DNA of 28,805 bases, taken from assembly GCA_036266845.1 (NCBI GenBank), contig DATAXI010000118.1, positions 1-28,805 of the forward strand, written 5' to 3'. The translations under genes were made by a program, and so were the position numbers. Below, piece by piece: positions 21,753 through 28,805 of the stretch. How positions within the stretch are numbered: position 1 is the stretch's first letter; the number at the start of each line of letters is the position of its first letter. The stretch comes from DATAXI01 sp036266845 (GTDB lineage: Bacteria; Verrucomicrobiota; Verrucomicrobiia; Chthoniobacterales; Chthoniobacteraceae). The notes under the pieces were generated by a model. It ran no database searches. It saw only the letters and a list, made by a program, of their open reading frames with translations, and was not told where the DNA came from.

Positions 21753-23620
21753 TGAAAGCGAGACCCGTATCCACGATTCTCTATTCGGTGGTAAGCGTGG
21801 TCGCGCTCTTTCTGCTGCTGGTTGCGGTCAATTACCTGAATTCCTTTGTGAAGAAACGGGTGGACCTGACCAGCGACCACTCTTTTACGCTCTCGCCCGG
21901 GACGCGGCAGATACTTTCCAGGCTCGATTCCCCGGTAACCATTCGCTTCTACGTCACCCAGGAGAGCGAGGATTTGCCTGAGGCGTTCAAGAATTACGCG
22001 CGGGAAGTGGGGGATCTGCTGGATGAGTACCGGCAGCTCAGCCCGAAATATATCATTATTAAAAAACTGGATCCGGAGCCGGACTCAGACGCGGAAGACT
22101 CCGCAAAGCTGGATGGAGTGGAGCCGCAGCAGCTTCCCAACGGCCAGCGCCTTTACCTGGGCCTCGGCTTCAGCATGCTGGACCAGAAGCAGGCCATTCC
22201 CGTGCTCGATCCACACCGGGAGCGCCAACTGGAGTACGATATCACGCGGGCCATCAGCAATGTGATGACGCCCGACAAGCCGGTGGTGGGCGTGATGAGC
22301 AGCCTCCCTGTCTCCGGGATGAGCACCCCCATGATGATGGAAATGGGGCAGCAGGGGCGGCCGCCGTGGGTTTTCTATAATGAATTGAAGCGCAGCTTTA
22401 CGGTCCGCGAAGTGCCGATCACGGCAGAGCAAATCCCGGACGATGTGAAGGTGCTGGTCGTGATCCACCCGAAGGATTTGCGCCCGGCCACCGAGTACGC
22501 CATTGACCAATTTGTCCTGAAAGGCGGCAAGCTGGTCGCGTTTCTCGATCCCTTCTGCGTGCTGGATCAGCAGCCGGGACGCATGGCGCCCCCCACGACC
22601 TCCACCTTCCCGCATCTGCTCAAGGCATGGGGCATTACCTTCGATACACAGAAAGTGATCGCGGATATGACTTACTGCGCGCAAACGCGCCAGGGCAAGC
22701 AGCCGGCCATCCTTGCGCTGACCGCGGATGCGTTTAACAAGGAAGACATTATCACCGCGGATATGGATAACGCGGAGCTGGGCTTTGCGGGGGTATTCTC
22801 CGGCACATCCTCCGCGGGGCTGAAGGTGACCACCTTGATGAAGAGCAGCAAGGATTCGGAATTGGTAAACCCAATGCAGGCGGACTCCGATCCGGCGGAG
22901 ATTCTCTCCCAATTTCACGGCAGCGGCATCGAGTACCCGCTGGCGCTTCGCGTGCAGGGCATCTTCAAGACCGCATTCCCGGAGGGCAAGCCGGTGGATA
23001 CGGGCGCGCAGCCGGGCAGGGCGCCCGCGCCGGCGCAATCGCTGAAAGCCTCCGCGCAGGAGAATACGGTCATCCTTTTTGGAGATGCGGATTTCATCCA
23101 GGACCCCGTGGCGGTGACGGAGGTGCAGAATCCCTTTGGCACAGCGCAGCGGCTCGTCATGCCGGCAAATGGCAACCTCAACCTCGCCGAGAGCGCGGTG
23201 GAACAGATGGCGGGCAACGATGCCTTGATCGCGCTGCGCAGCCGGGGCGTGACCGCGAGGCCGTTCACGCGGGTGAAGACAATGGAGGATAAGGCGGAGG
23301 CGGCCTACCGGGACAAGATTCAACAACTCGAGACCAGCCTGCGCGATACGCAGACCAAGCTGGCTCAACTCCAGAACTCCAAGCCCGGCGGCGGCCAGTT
23401 TATCCTCTCGCCCCGGCAGCAGGAGGAGATCGCGAATTTCCGTAAGACCGAGGGCGGCGTGCGCAAGCAATTGAAGGATGTGCGCCGCAGCCTTCGCGCG
23501 AATATCGATTCCATGGAGGACGAGCTGAAGTGGTTTAACATCGCGCTGATGCCCGCGATCGTCGCGGCCGTGGGCATCGGGGCCGGCCTCGTCAGGCACC
23601 GCCGCGCCGCAGCCCGATAG
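21749..23620 (+). CDS. GldG-family ABC transporter auxiliary membrane protein
   Basis: A 623-residue protein with one membrane segment at about 9-29 (ILYSVVSVVALFLLLVAVN), a large periplasmic part, a charged coiled-coil-like region (about 512-590, with KIQQLETSLRDTQTKLAQLQ), and a C-terminal membrane segment at about 595-615. The segment NSFVKKRVDLTSDHSFTLSP followed by TRQILSRLDSPVTIRFYVT is characteristic of GldG/ABC_transp_aux proteins, as are LVVIHPKDL and LDQFVLKGGK-like blocks. In the Gld system it partners the GldA/GldF pair; its molecular task is unclear. The ATG at 21749 overlaps the permease stop, so the stoichiometry is probably set by coupling. It is followed by a DUF4340 gene. 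Confidence 0.9.
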   Translation: MMKARPVSTILYSVVSVVALFLLLVAVNYLNSFVKKRVDLTSDHSFTLSPGTRQILSRLDSPVTIRFYVTQESEDLPEAFKNYAREVGDLLDEYRQLSPKYIIIKKLDPEPDSDAEDSAKLDGVEPQQLPNGQRLYLGLGFSMLDQKQAIPVLDPHRERQLEYDITRAISNVMTPDKPVVGVMSSLPVSGMSTPMMMEMGQQGRPPWVFYNELKRSFTVREVPITAEQIPDDVKVLVVIHPKDLRPATEYAIDQFVLKGGKLVAFLDPFCVLDQQPGRMAPPTTSTFPHLLKAWGITFDTQKVIADMTYCAQTRQGKQPAILALTADAFNKEDIITADMDNAELGFAGVFSGTSSAGLKVTTLMKSSKDSELVNPMQADSDPAEILSQFHGSGIEYPLALRVQGIFKTAFPEGKPVDTGAQPGRAPAPAQSLKASAQENTVILFGDADFIQDPVAVTEVQNPFGTAQRLVMPANGNLNLAESAVEQMAGNDALIALRSRGVTARPFTRVKTMEDKAEAAYRDKIQQLETSLRDTQTKLAQLQNSKPGGGQFILSPRQQEEIANFRKTEGGVRKQLKDVRRSLRANIDSMEDELKWFNIALMPAIVAAVGIGAGLVRHRRAAAR

Positions 23621-23622
23621 CC

Positions 23623-24693
23623 GTGAAACCGAAGCCGTTAATCCTGTTGCTGGTACTGGCCGCGATGGTGTGCGGCGCAAGTCTCTACCTCTATCGCCGC
23701 CAGGCTGCGGATTGGGGCCAGGAGGCGGCTTTCAACGGCGGCAAGATCCTCGATTTCCCGATCAATGACGTGGCGGCGGTTACGATCAAAGGCCCGTCCG
23801 GCGAGGTAAACCTGACGAAGCAGAATAATGCATGGCTCGTCAAGGAGCGCGATTATCCCGCGGACCTGGATCACGTGAGCCGCCTCATCCGCACACTGTG
23901 GGACCTGCGGGCCGTGCAGGATGTTACCGCCGCGCCATCGCAATTGCCGCGGCTGCACCTGGCCGTCTCCGGTACGCTGACCGACCTGAAAAACGCGCAG
24001 GGCAAACGCCTCGCCGCACTGATGGCCGGCAAGGATTACCTGAAGAGCAATCCCGATATCCCCGGCTCCGGCTATCCGGCGGGCCGCTATGTGATGCCGC
24101 TGGACGGCAGCTCCCGCGTCGCGCTGGTGGACGATACGCTGCCGGATATCAATGCCTCGCCGGCGGATTGGCTGGATCGCACCTTTATCCAAATCCATCA
24201 CATCAAATCGGTCACCGTCTCCGGCACCACGCCGCAGACGCAATGGAAGATCGAGCGGCCCGATGAGAAATCCGCGTGGACTCTCGCGGGCGCGGCCCCT
24301 GGAGAGAGACTGGAGCCCTCAAAGGTGCCCAATTACGAATCGCTGCTGGGCTCGCCGGTATTTACCGATGTGCTGCCCAAGTCCGGCAGCGGGCAATACC
24401 CGGTCGCGGTAAAGGTGGAGACGTTTGATGGCTCGACTTGCACGCTCAAGCTTGGCGCCCCGCGCGAGGATAAATGGCCGGTGCTGCTGGAGGTAACGGG
24501 CAAGTTGGACAAGGCGAAGCAATGGAACGGACGCGTCTTTTTACTGCCGCGCATTACCGTAAGCGGGTTGATCAAGGACCGCTCTCAAATGCTGGCGCGC
24601 AATCCTCCGCCGCCGGCAATCCCGATACCCGCCGCACACGTCCCGCGCTCCCCGGTGACGACTCCGCCCGTCGCGGCGCCGCTGCCGCATTGA
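23623..24693 (+). CDS. DUF4340 domain protein
   Basis: A 356-residue protein with an N-terminal membrane anchor (PLILLLVLAAMVCGASLYLY, about 5-24) and then a periplasmic DUF4340-like region. In that region, repeated beta-rich units contain patterns such as AVTIKGPSGEVNLTKQNNAWLVKERDYPAD and, later, SVTVSGTTPQTQWKIERPDEKSAWTL. It ends in a Pro-rich tail (NPPPPAIPIPAAHVPRSP). The start codon is GTG at 23623, 2 bases after the gldG-like stop. DUF4340 genes commonly follow GldG-like genes in Verrucomicrobiota and Planctomycetota, so it is probably a periplasmic accessory of the transporter. The function is not known. Confidence 0.85.
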   Translation: MKPKPLILLLVLAAMVCGASLYLYRRQAADWGQEAAFNGGKILDFPINDVAAVTIKGPSGEVNLTKQNNAWLVKERDYPADLDHVSRLIRTLWDLRAVQDVTAAPSQLPRLHLAVSGTLTDLKNAQGKRLAALMAGKDYLKSNPDIPGSGYPAGRYVMPLDGSSRVALVDDTLPDINASPADWLDRTFIQIHHIKSVTVSGTTPQTQWKIERPDEKSAWTLAGAAPGERLEPSKVPNYESLLGSPVFTDVLPKSGSGQYPVAVKVETFDGSTCTLKLGAPREDKWPVLLEVTGKLDKAKQWNGRVFLLPRITVSGLIKDRSQMLARNPPPPAIPIPAAHVPRSPVTTPPVAAPLPH

Positions 24694-24729
24694 AAACGAG
24701 CCCGCTTTTCCCCGGCAATCAGAAGGAAG

Positions 24730-24778
24730 TTTCCGCCGATGACAGGGTTGCGCAACCCGGGTCGCGGGTTGGCGGAAA
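24730..24778. repeat. Nested inverted repeats after the transporter operon
   Basis: TTTCCGCC (24730-24737) pairs with GGCGGAAA (24771-24778), and inside it the 14-bp perfect palindrome GGGTTGCGCAACCC (24745-24758) can form its own hairpin. It lies 37 bases beyond the DUF4340 stop. There is no T-run, so it is a weak candidate for an intrinsic terminator; an RNA-stability element or protein site is also possible. Confidence 0.45.
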
Positions 24779-24892
24779 TCCGGATTCGGCTGGCCATGTT
24801 CCTCGAGCGGCCCGATTTTATGCCGGTGCGTTCCCGGCCTGCCTCTGGTAATAGTTGACGGAAATGCATATTTTTTCAGAAACTTAACCGAA

Positions 24893-25795
24893 ATGAATCC
24901 AACATTGCTTGTCCTCGCTGCCGGCATGGGCTCCCGCTACGGCGGCTTGAAACAGATCGACCCCGTCGGGCCGAACGGGGAAACCCTGCTGGACTATTGC
25001 GTGCACGATGCGATCCGGTCCGGGTTTGCCCGCCTGGTTTTCGTCATTCGCAAGAGCTTCGAGGCCGAGTTCCGCGCCGCGGTTGGCGCCCGGTACGAGA
25101 AGGCGCTCGCCGTCGATTACGTTTTTCAGGGGATGGAGGATTTGCCCGCCGGCTTTACCCCGCCGCCGGACCGCGTCAAGCCGTGGGGCACCGGCCACGC
25201 CGTGCTCGCCGCGCGCCAGGCGTTAAACGAACCGTTTGCGGTCATCAACGCGGATGATTTTTACGGCGCGGAGGCGTTTCAGTTACTCGCCTCGGCATTG
25301 ACCAATGCGAATACCCAGGGAATTTATACGCTGGTCGCCTACGAGCTGGCACAGACGCTCTCCGAGCACGGCTCCGTCTCGCGAGGCATCTGCCGCACGG
25401 ATGGCGCGGGCATGCTGCGGGATATCCGCGAGGTGACGGGCATCGAGCCCCATGGCGACGGAGCATCCGCCCCGCGCGCGGACGGCGGCCCGGAGGAGTT
25501 TACCGGCACGGAATTGGTTTCGATGAATTGCTGGGGTTTCACTCCGGATTTCCTCGTTCATCTGGGCCGGCTCTTTGAAGAGTTTCTCGCAAAGCATGGG
25601 ACGGATCTCAAGGCGGAGTTCTATCTTCCCGCCGCGGTGGATCAATTGATCCAGGAAGAGACGGCGTGCGTCAGCGTGCGGCGCACGGGCGGCTCATGGT
25701 TTGGGATGACGCATCGCGACGACCGGGGGCGCGTCCAGGCCCGCATCGCGGAGTTGCTCGCCGCCGGTTCTTATAGCGGGATGAAAGGTAAATAA
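24893..25795 (+). CDS. Sugar-1-phosphate nucleotidyltransferase family protein
   Basis: A 300-residue protein with a Rossmann-like nucleotidyltransferase fold. The nucleotide-binding loop LAAGMGSRYGGLKQ is at 8-21, the WGTGHAVLAAR region at 98-108, and the metal-binding NADDFYG at 119-125. The later WFGMTHRDDRG segment also fits the family. It should transfer a nucleoside monophosphate to a sugar phosphate, but the substrate (glucose, mannose, GlcNAc or other) cannot be told from sequence alone. It is not a canonical GalU, RmlA or GlmU by motif. The epimerase 29 bases downstream suggests a sugar-nucleotide role in polysaccharide or glycan synthesis. A short Thr/Ser-free linker between them argues for co-transcription. 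Confidence 0.85.
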   Translation: MNPTLLVLAAGMGSRYGGLKQIDPVGPNGETLLDYCVHDAIRSGFARLVFVIRKSFEAEFRAAVGARYEKALAVDYVFQGMEDLPAGFTPPPDRVKPWGTGHAVLAARQALNEPFAVINADDFYGAEAFQLLASALTNANTQGIYTLVAYELAQTLSEHGSVSRGICRTDGAGMLRDIREVTGIEPHGDGASAPRADGGPEEFTGTELVSMNCWGFTPDFLVHLGRLFEEFLAKHGTDLKAEFYLPAAVDQLIQEETACVSVRRTGGSWFGMTHRDDRGRVQARIAELLAAGSYSGMKGK

Positions 25796-25824
25796 TTGGC
25801 GGCACTAAGTTACAATTTGATCTT

Positions 25825-26748
25825 ATGCGAATTCTAATTACCGGCGGAGCGGGATTTATCGGGAGCCATGTTACGGAATATTACCAGGGCCGTGCCGAAG
25901 TGCGGGTGCTGGATAACTTCCGCAGTGGTTACCCGCATAACCTGAAAGGGATGGATGCGGAATTGATCGAGGGCGATATTTGCGATCCCGCCACGGTGCG
26001 CCGGGCAATCAATGGCGTTGACGTCGTCTATCATTTGGCCGCGCTCGTGAGCGTGCCGGAATCGGTTTCAAAGCCCGAAGAGTGCCGCCGCATCAATATC
26101 GAGGGGTATCTCAATGTCCTGGAAGCCGCGGCCGCCGGCGGTGTGCGCAAGGTACTGTTTGCCAGCTCCGCCGCCATCTATGGCAATAATCCCACAGTGC
26201 CGAAAGTGGAAACCATGAAACCCGAGCCCCTGAGCCCTTACGCCGCAACAAAACTGGAAGGAGAACTTCACGCCGATACCTTCCGGCGGGAACGCGGGCT
26301 GCCCACCGCATGCCTCCGCTTTTTCAACGTATTCGGTCCGCGGCAGGACCCCAGGAGCGCTTATGCCGCCGCCGTCCCCATCTTCATGGAAAAAGCGCTG
26401 CGCAATGAGCCGCTCACGATTTATGGCGATGGCGGCCAGACCCGCGATTTTATCTATGTGAAGGATATCGTCGGCGCGCTCGTTTACCTGGCCGGGCATC
26501 CGGACCTCGGCGGCGTTTACAACGCGGGCTACGGCGGCAGCATCACCATATCCCAATTGGCCTCGACCATTATTCGCCTCGCGGATTCGAAATCGGAAAT
26601 TCGCCACGCTCCCGGGCGTGCCGGCGATGTGCGGCACTCGCGGGCGTCCGTGGAGAAACTCCTCGGGACTGGCTGGCTCCCCGCCTTTACCGTCGAAGAC
26701 GGGCTCGATACCACACTGGCCGCGCTCCGCGCAACGCACGCGCGGTAA
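25825..26748 (+). CDS. NAD-dependent UDP-sugar 4-epimerase-type protein (extended SDR)
   Basis: A 307-residue extended short-chain dehydrogenase. TGGAGFIGS at 6-14 binds NAD, with D30 positioned for the adenosine ribose. The catalytic Ser is in FASSAAIYG (112-120) and the YAATK motif is at 139-143. The HLAALVSVPESV, RFFNVFGPRQDP and RDFIYVKDIV blocks are typical of UDP-glucose/UDP-GlcNAc 4-epimerases (GalE/WbpP group). Either UDP-glucose or UDP-GlcNAc could be the substrate; WbpP-like is plausible from RQDP and the second serine (SS). It forms a probable two-gene unit with the nucleotidyltransferase upstream. The ATG at 25825 has no strong Shine-Dalgarno. Confidence 0.9.
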   Translation: MRILITGGAGFIGSHVTEYYQGRAEVRVLDNFRSGYPHNLKGMDAELIEGDICDPATVRRAINGVDVVYHLAALVSVPESVSKPEECRRINIEGYLNVLEAAAAGGVRKVLFASSAAIYGNNPTVPKVETMKPEPLSPYAATKLEGELHADTFRRERGLPTACLRFFNVFGPRQDPRSAYAAAVPIFMEKALRNEPLTIYGDGGQTRDFIYVKDIVGALVYLAGHPDLGGVYNAGYGGSITISQLASTIIRLADSKSEIRHAPGRAGDVRHSRASVEKLLGTGWLPAFTVEDGLDTTLAALRATHAR

Positions 26749-26758
26749 CCGCCGCCGC

Positions 26759-26830
26759 CGGCGTTTTCAAAGCATCCGTCTTGAAGCATTCGAGATTAAG
26801 GGTCCCGATGAAGGACTCGATCCGCGCATT
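26759..26830 (-). pseudogene. Possible IS3-family transposase fragment
   Basis: The minus strand encodes NARIESFIGTLNLECF followed by KTDAL. This resembles the integrase-core region containing the catalytic Glu of IS3-like transposases (the 'N-A-x-E-S-F-x-G-T-L-K-x-E' pattern). No aspartate-bearing upstream part and no terminal inverted repeats are visible, so it is at most a short relic. Only about 24 residues support the call, and chance is possible. Confidence 0.3.
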
Positions 26831-26919
26831 GATTGAGTAAAGCCGCGCGTTGGAGAACATCGGGTGGCGCGCCGGCAGCCGAACCCCGGAAAGCTGAATC
26901 ATCGCAAGATTATTGAAAC

Positions 26920-27108
26920 ATGCGATTCAGCGGGACAGATACCGCGGGAGCGTCATTGCTCCCGGAAGTATTGTTCGAAACCGCCGACGTTTCACCCAAT
27001 GCGGCATTCCGCCCAACATTTGATATTATCTGTCAGGCATTTGGTTTTCAACGGTGTGGCAATTACGATCAGACCGGATGCACCTCCAAAAGACGATCTT
27101 CGCCTTGA
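26920..27108 (+). CDS. Short open reading frame of unknown function, possibly truncated
   Basis: 62 residues from the ATG at 26920, with no Shine-Dalgarno. The middle reads AFRPTFDIICQAFGFQRCGNYDQ followed by TG. That pattern (FD-x-QAFGF-x-x-NYD) resembles a short motif seen near the start of some uncharacterised ATP-binding or DNA-binding proteins, but I cannot name the family with confidence. The frame ends in the inverted repeat at 27079-27114. It may be the start of a broken gene or simply fortuitous. Confidence 0.25.
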   Translation: MRFSGTDTAGASLLPEVLFETADVSPNAAFRPTFDIICQAFGFQRCGNYDQTGCTSKRRSSP

Positions 27109-27114
27109 GGTGCA
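27079..27114. repeat. Imperfect inverted repeat downstream of the flavoprotein gene
   Basis: TGCACCTCCAA (27079-27089) and TTGAGGTGCA (27105-27114) can form a 10-bp stem with one bulged C and a 15-base loop. It lies 32 bases beyond the stop of the minus-strand flavoprotein gene, a position suited to a transcript end, but there is no T-run on that strand. Confidence 0.35.
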
Positions 27115-27145
27115 TGGCGCGCGGCCGCTGGATGGGGCGCCAACT

Positions 27146-28384
27146 TCAAGGGGAGGCGCTGAGAGTGCCCTTAGCCAAACGGCGGCGCCAATCGAGTGCG
27201 GACTTTGCCGCTTGAGTCGCAGTGGCAAAACATCCGTGGAGAAGATACCCGCCGGTCGGCGCTTCCCAATCGATCATCTCGCCCGCCAGAAATACGCCGG
27301 GAAGTTTCTCCAGCATCAAGCCGGCATCGAGCTCCCTCCATCGTACTCCGCCGGCAGATGAGATCGCCTCGGCCAATGGACGTGCCTGGGTAAGGCGCAG
27401 ATGGCAGTCCTTTACCTCGCGAGCCAGCGCCTCGGCAGAGCCGTAGGGCGCGGTGTCCGAATTTGCCAGGATGGCAACTGCGGCGTCTCCCAAACGCCAG
27501 CGCTGGCGCGCCTCCTCCAGATAATTGCCGCGGGCGGACTCCATCCTGGTCACCAGTTTCCGGAGCGTGGTGGACGGCTTGAAATCAATCGAGATCACCG
27601 GGTTTTCTACCCCGCGCAATGCGGGTCCCAGCTCGTAGAGCGCCCCGCCTTCCAGTCCGTATTTCGTGACCAGCAGTTCCCCTTTCGAAACTTTGCCGCC
27701 GGCGGATACCGAGATGTTCTTGAGCGGCTTGCCTTCCGCGATGGCGAGCAGTTGTTTCGACCAGGCGCACTCCCATCCGCAATTGGCCGGCTCAAGCGGC
27801 GCGACGGCAACGCCCAAGCTCTCCATGATTTTGGTCCATTCACCGTTGGACCCGGTCTGCGGCCAGGAGCCGCCCCCGAGGGCCAGAATCACCGCATCCG
27901 CCTGAACCTTGCTGTGGCCGCCCCCTCCCACCTGAAAATCGACCTGTACGTCCCCCCGATCCGAAAGGCAGAGGCCGTCCCACCGGTAGTGCATGGTGAA
28001 GTCCACTCCCAGGTTTCGCAACCGTCGCACCCAGCGTCTGAGCAGCGGCGCCGCCTTGAGGTCGCGCGGGTAAACCCGGCGAGTCGAGGCCACGAACGTC
28101 TGAACTCCCAAGCCTTCAGCCCATTCCCGCAATGCTGCCGGACCAAAGTCCGCAATGAGGCCGTCCCACCGGCGGTTTTGTTGTTGGTCGTCCCCCTGAT
28201 AATGGCTGGCGAAAAGCTCCTGGGGTTCATCCTTTGTCAGGTTCAACCCGCCTCGGCCCGCCACCAGGAATTTTCGGCCGACCGACGGTTTCGCATCAAA
28301 CAGCGTCACCGCCGCGCCGCCGCTCGCAGCAACTTCCGCCGCCCGCAAGCCGGCCGGGCCACCGCCAATTACGGCGATCTTCAT
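27146..28384 (-). CDS. TIGR03862-type HI0933-like flavoprotein
   Basis: A 412-residue FAD-binding protein. MKIAVIGGGPAGLRAAEVAA at the N-terminus binds the ADP part of FAD. GRKFLVAGRGGLNLT is the variant of the GGGRCNLTN motif seen in HI0933/BaiN-like proteins, and the C-terminal FLAGEMIDWEAPTGGYLLHG completes the FAD site. Length and motifs fit TIGR03862, an uncharacterised oxidoreductase family. The chosen start is the ATG at 28384, giving the usual MKIAVIGGG; an in-frame ATG at 28399 adds MNGRQ. No physiological substrate is known. It is divergent from the esterase gene and convergent with the scar region; no operon partner is visible. Confidence 0.87.
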   Translation of the reverse strand: MKIAVIGGGPAGLRAAEVAASGGAAVTLFDAKPSVGRKFLVAGRGGLNLTKDEPQELFASHYQGDDQQQNRRWDGLIADFGPAALREWAEGLGVQTFVASTRRVYPRDLKAAPLLRRWVRRLRNLGVDFTMHYRWDGLCLSDRGDVQVDFQVGGGGHSKVQADAVILALGGGSWPQTGSNGEWTKIMESLGVAVAPLEPANCGWECAWSKQLLAIAEGKPLKNISVSAGGKVSKGELLVTKYGLEGGALYELGPALRGVENPVISIDFKPSTTLRKLVTRMESARGNYLEEARQRWRLGDAAVAILANSDTAPYGSAEALAREVKDCHLRLTQARPLAEAISSAGGVRWRELDAGLMLEKLPGVFLAGEMIDWEAPTGGYLLHGCFATATQAAKSALDWRRRLAKGTLSASP

Positions 28385-28526
28385 CTGTCTGCCATTCATT
28401 CGTGACCGGCATCCTAACCAAACGGCGCACATCTGCCAACGCCGCCCTGGAAGGGAGAAAACGGCGCCGCTGTGGGGAACAGAATGCTCGTTGATGGAGA
28501 ACCTTCCCATCTGTCAGAATCCCGAC

Positions 28527-28805
28527 ATGGCAAATCTCCCCCGGTATCTGCTGCTTTGCACGGCGTTGAAGCTGATCGCCGTGAATTTTGCCATGGCAGG
28601 AGGTTCGATCCCGCCCACCCGCGATCCGAACACGCCGGGTTTCGTCACCGCCAGGGAACTGCCCGATGGCGCCAATCCGCCGGTCGATGCCAATGGCGAC
28701 TTCATCATCGGACCCACTCACCAACCGGCTCCGGAAAGCCTGCCGCAGCCAGGAGTGCCGAAAGGAACCGTAAGTGAGTTCACGATGAGTTCGTCAGACA
28801 GCAAT
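28527..28805 (+). CDS. Secreted enterochelin-esterase-like hydrolase, N-terminus only
   Basis: The first 93 residues are visible and the frame runs off the window. A signal peptide MANLPRYLLLCTALKLIAVNF ends near AMAGG. A Pro-rich part follows, then GVPKGTVSEFTMSSSDSN. That last segment resembles the start of the lid/linker in secreted Fes/IroE-like esterases of this phylum ('P-x-G-x-V/L-x-x-F'). The catalytic domain is not in the window, so this is based on style, not active-site residues. If correct it may cleave ferric catecholate siderophores or act as a carbohydrate esterase, as the two groups look alike here. It is divergent from the flavoprotein gene. Confidence 0.55.
   Translation, partial: MANLPRYLLLCTALKLIAVNFAMAGGSIPPTRDPNTPGFVTARELPDGANPPVDANGDFIIGPTHQPAPESLPQPGVPKGTVSEFTMSSSDSN

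Larger units (their letters stand above)
26749..27145. other. Gene-poor scar between the epimerase and the flavoprotein
   Basis: No intact gene is supported. It contains a possible transposase remnant (26759-26830, minus), a hairpin CGGGAGC-gtcatt-GCTCCCG (26945-26964), a short open frame (26920-27108) and a second imperfect inverted repeat (27079-27089 with 27105-27114, one bulged base). None is followed by a clear T-run. The region reads as eroded accessory DNA. Confidence 0.5.

Noticed and set aside
22085..23680. 531-residue open frame on the minus strand
   Set aside because: Antisense to the GldG-like gene, which is in a coupled operon with family motifs; the reverse frame is Arg/His-rich noise.
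1..28805. CRISPR array or defence island
   Set aside because: No regularly spaced repeats, cas genes or recognisable defence genes were seen; the PIN-like fragment near 18500 is incomplete and lacks an antitoxin.

Overview
The window looks like chromosomal DNA from a GC-rich Verrucomicrobiota bacterium. The main evidence is a very large secreted protein whose C-terminus (motif ADPAGDGMPNLLKYAL followed by a 'TYVPQVSNDLETWNSG'-type stretch) is typical of secreted proteins in that phylum. Supporting evidence is a GldA/F/G plus DUF4340 transporter operon, bacterial TMTC-like membrane/TPR proteins, and a separately encoded coaB and coaC pair. This assignment is inference from protein style; there is no rRNA in the window.

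Layout. (1) 1-3172, minus strand: a housekeeping operon for inositol monophosphatase, IspF, cysteinyl-tRNA synthetase and a left-handed beta-helix sugar-metabolism protein that runs off the left edge. (2) 3203-3436, minus: a 38-residue lysine/alanine/proline-rich histone H1-like protein with its own rho-independent terminator. (3) 3535-6220, minus: yicC, gmk, coaC, coaB, tightly packed. (4) 6401-10756, plus: two tandem paralogous multi-pass membrane proteins with C-terminal TPRs, resembling TMTC/O-mannosyltransferases. (5) 10775-13699, minus: a PKHD-type iron dioxygenase and a TonB-dependent siderophore receptor, with two inverted repeats upstream. (6) 13906-17769, minus: a 1287-residue secreted TIGR03790-type protein with four CBM6-like modules, one of them apparently permuted and inserted inside the N-terminal domain. 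(7) 17770-18916: a gene-poor zone around a tRNA-Pro(TGG), holding degraded integrase-like and PIN-like fragments. (8) 18917-19866, plus: two small exported proteins of unknown function. (9) 20086-24693, plus: a translationally coupled GldA/GldF/GldG/DUF4340 ABC transporter operon. (10) 24893-26748, plus: a sugar nucleotidyltransferase and a UDP-sugar 4-epimerase. (11) 26749-27145: a gene-poor scar with a possible transposase fragment. (12) 27146-28384, minus: a TIGR03862-type flavoprotein; 28527 to the end, plus: the N-terminus of a secreted enterochelin-esterase-like protein.

How the genes fit together. The receptor and dioxygenase form a Fiu/YbiX-like iron acquisition pair, and the partial esterase at the right end could release iron from imported catecholate siderophores, although it lies about 15 kb away. 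The nucleotidyltransferase and epimerase probably supply activated sugars for surface polysaccharide, and the two TMTC-like proteins may modify exported proteins with sugar. The most unusual items are the CBM6-in-TIGR03790 architecture, the tandem TMTC-like pair, the tiny histone-like gene and the scarred tRNA locus. I found no CRISPR array, intact mobile element or obvious defence system.
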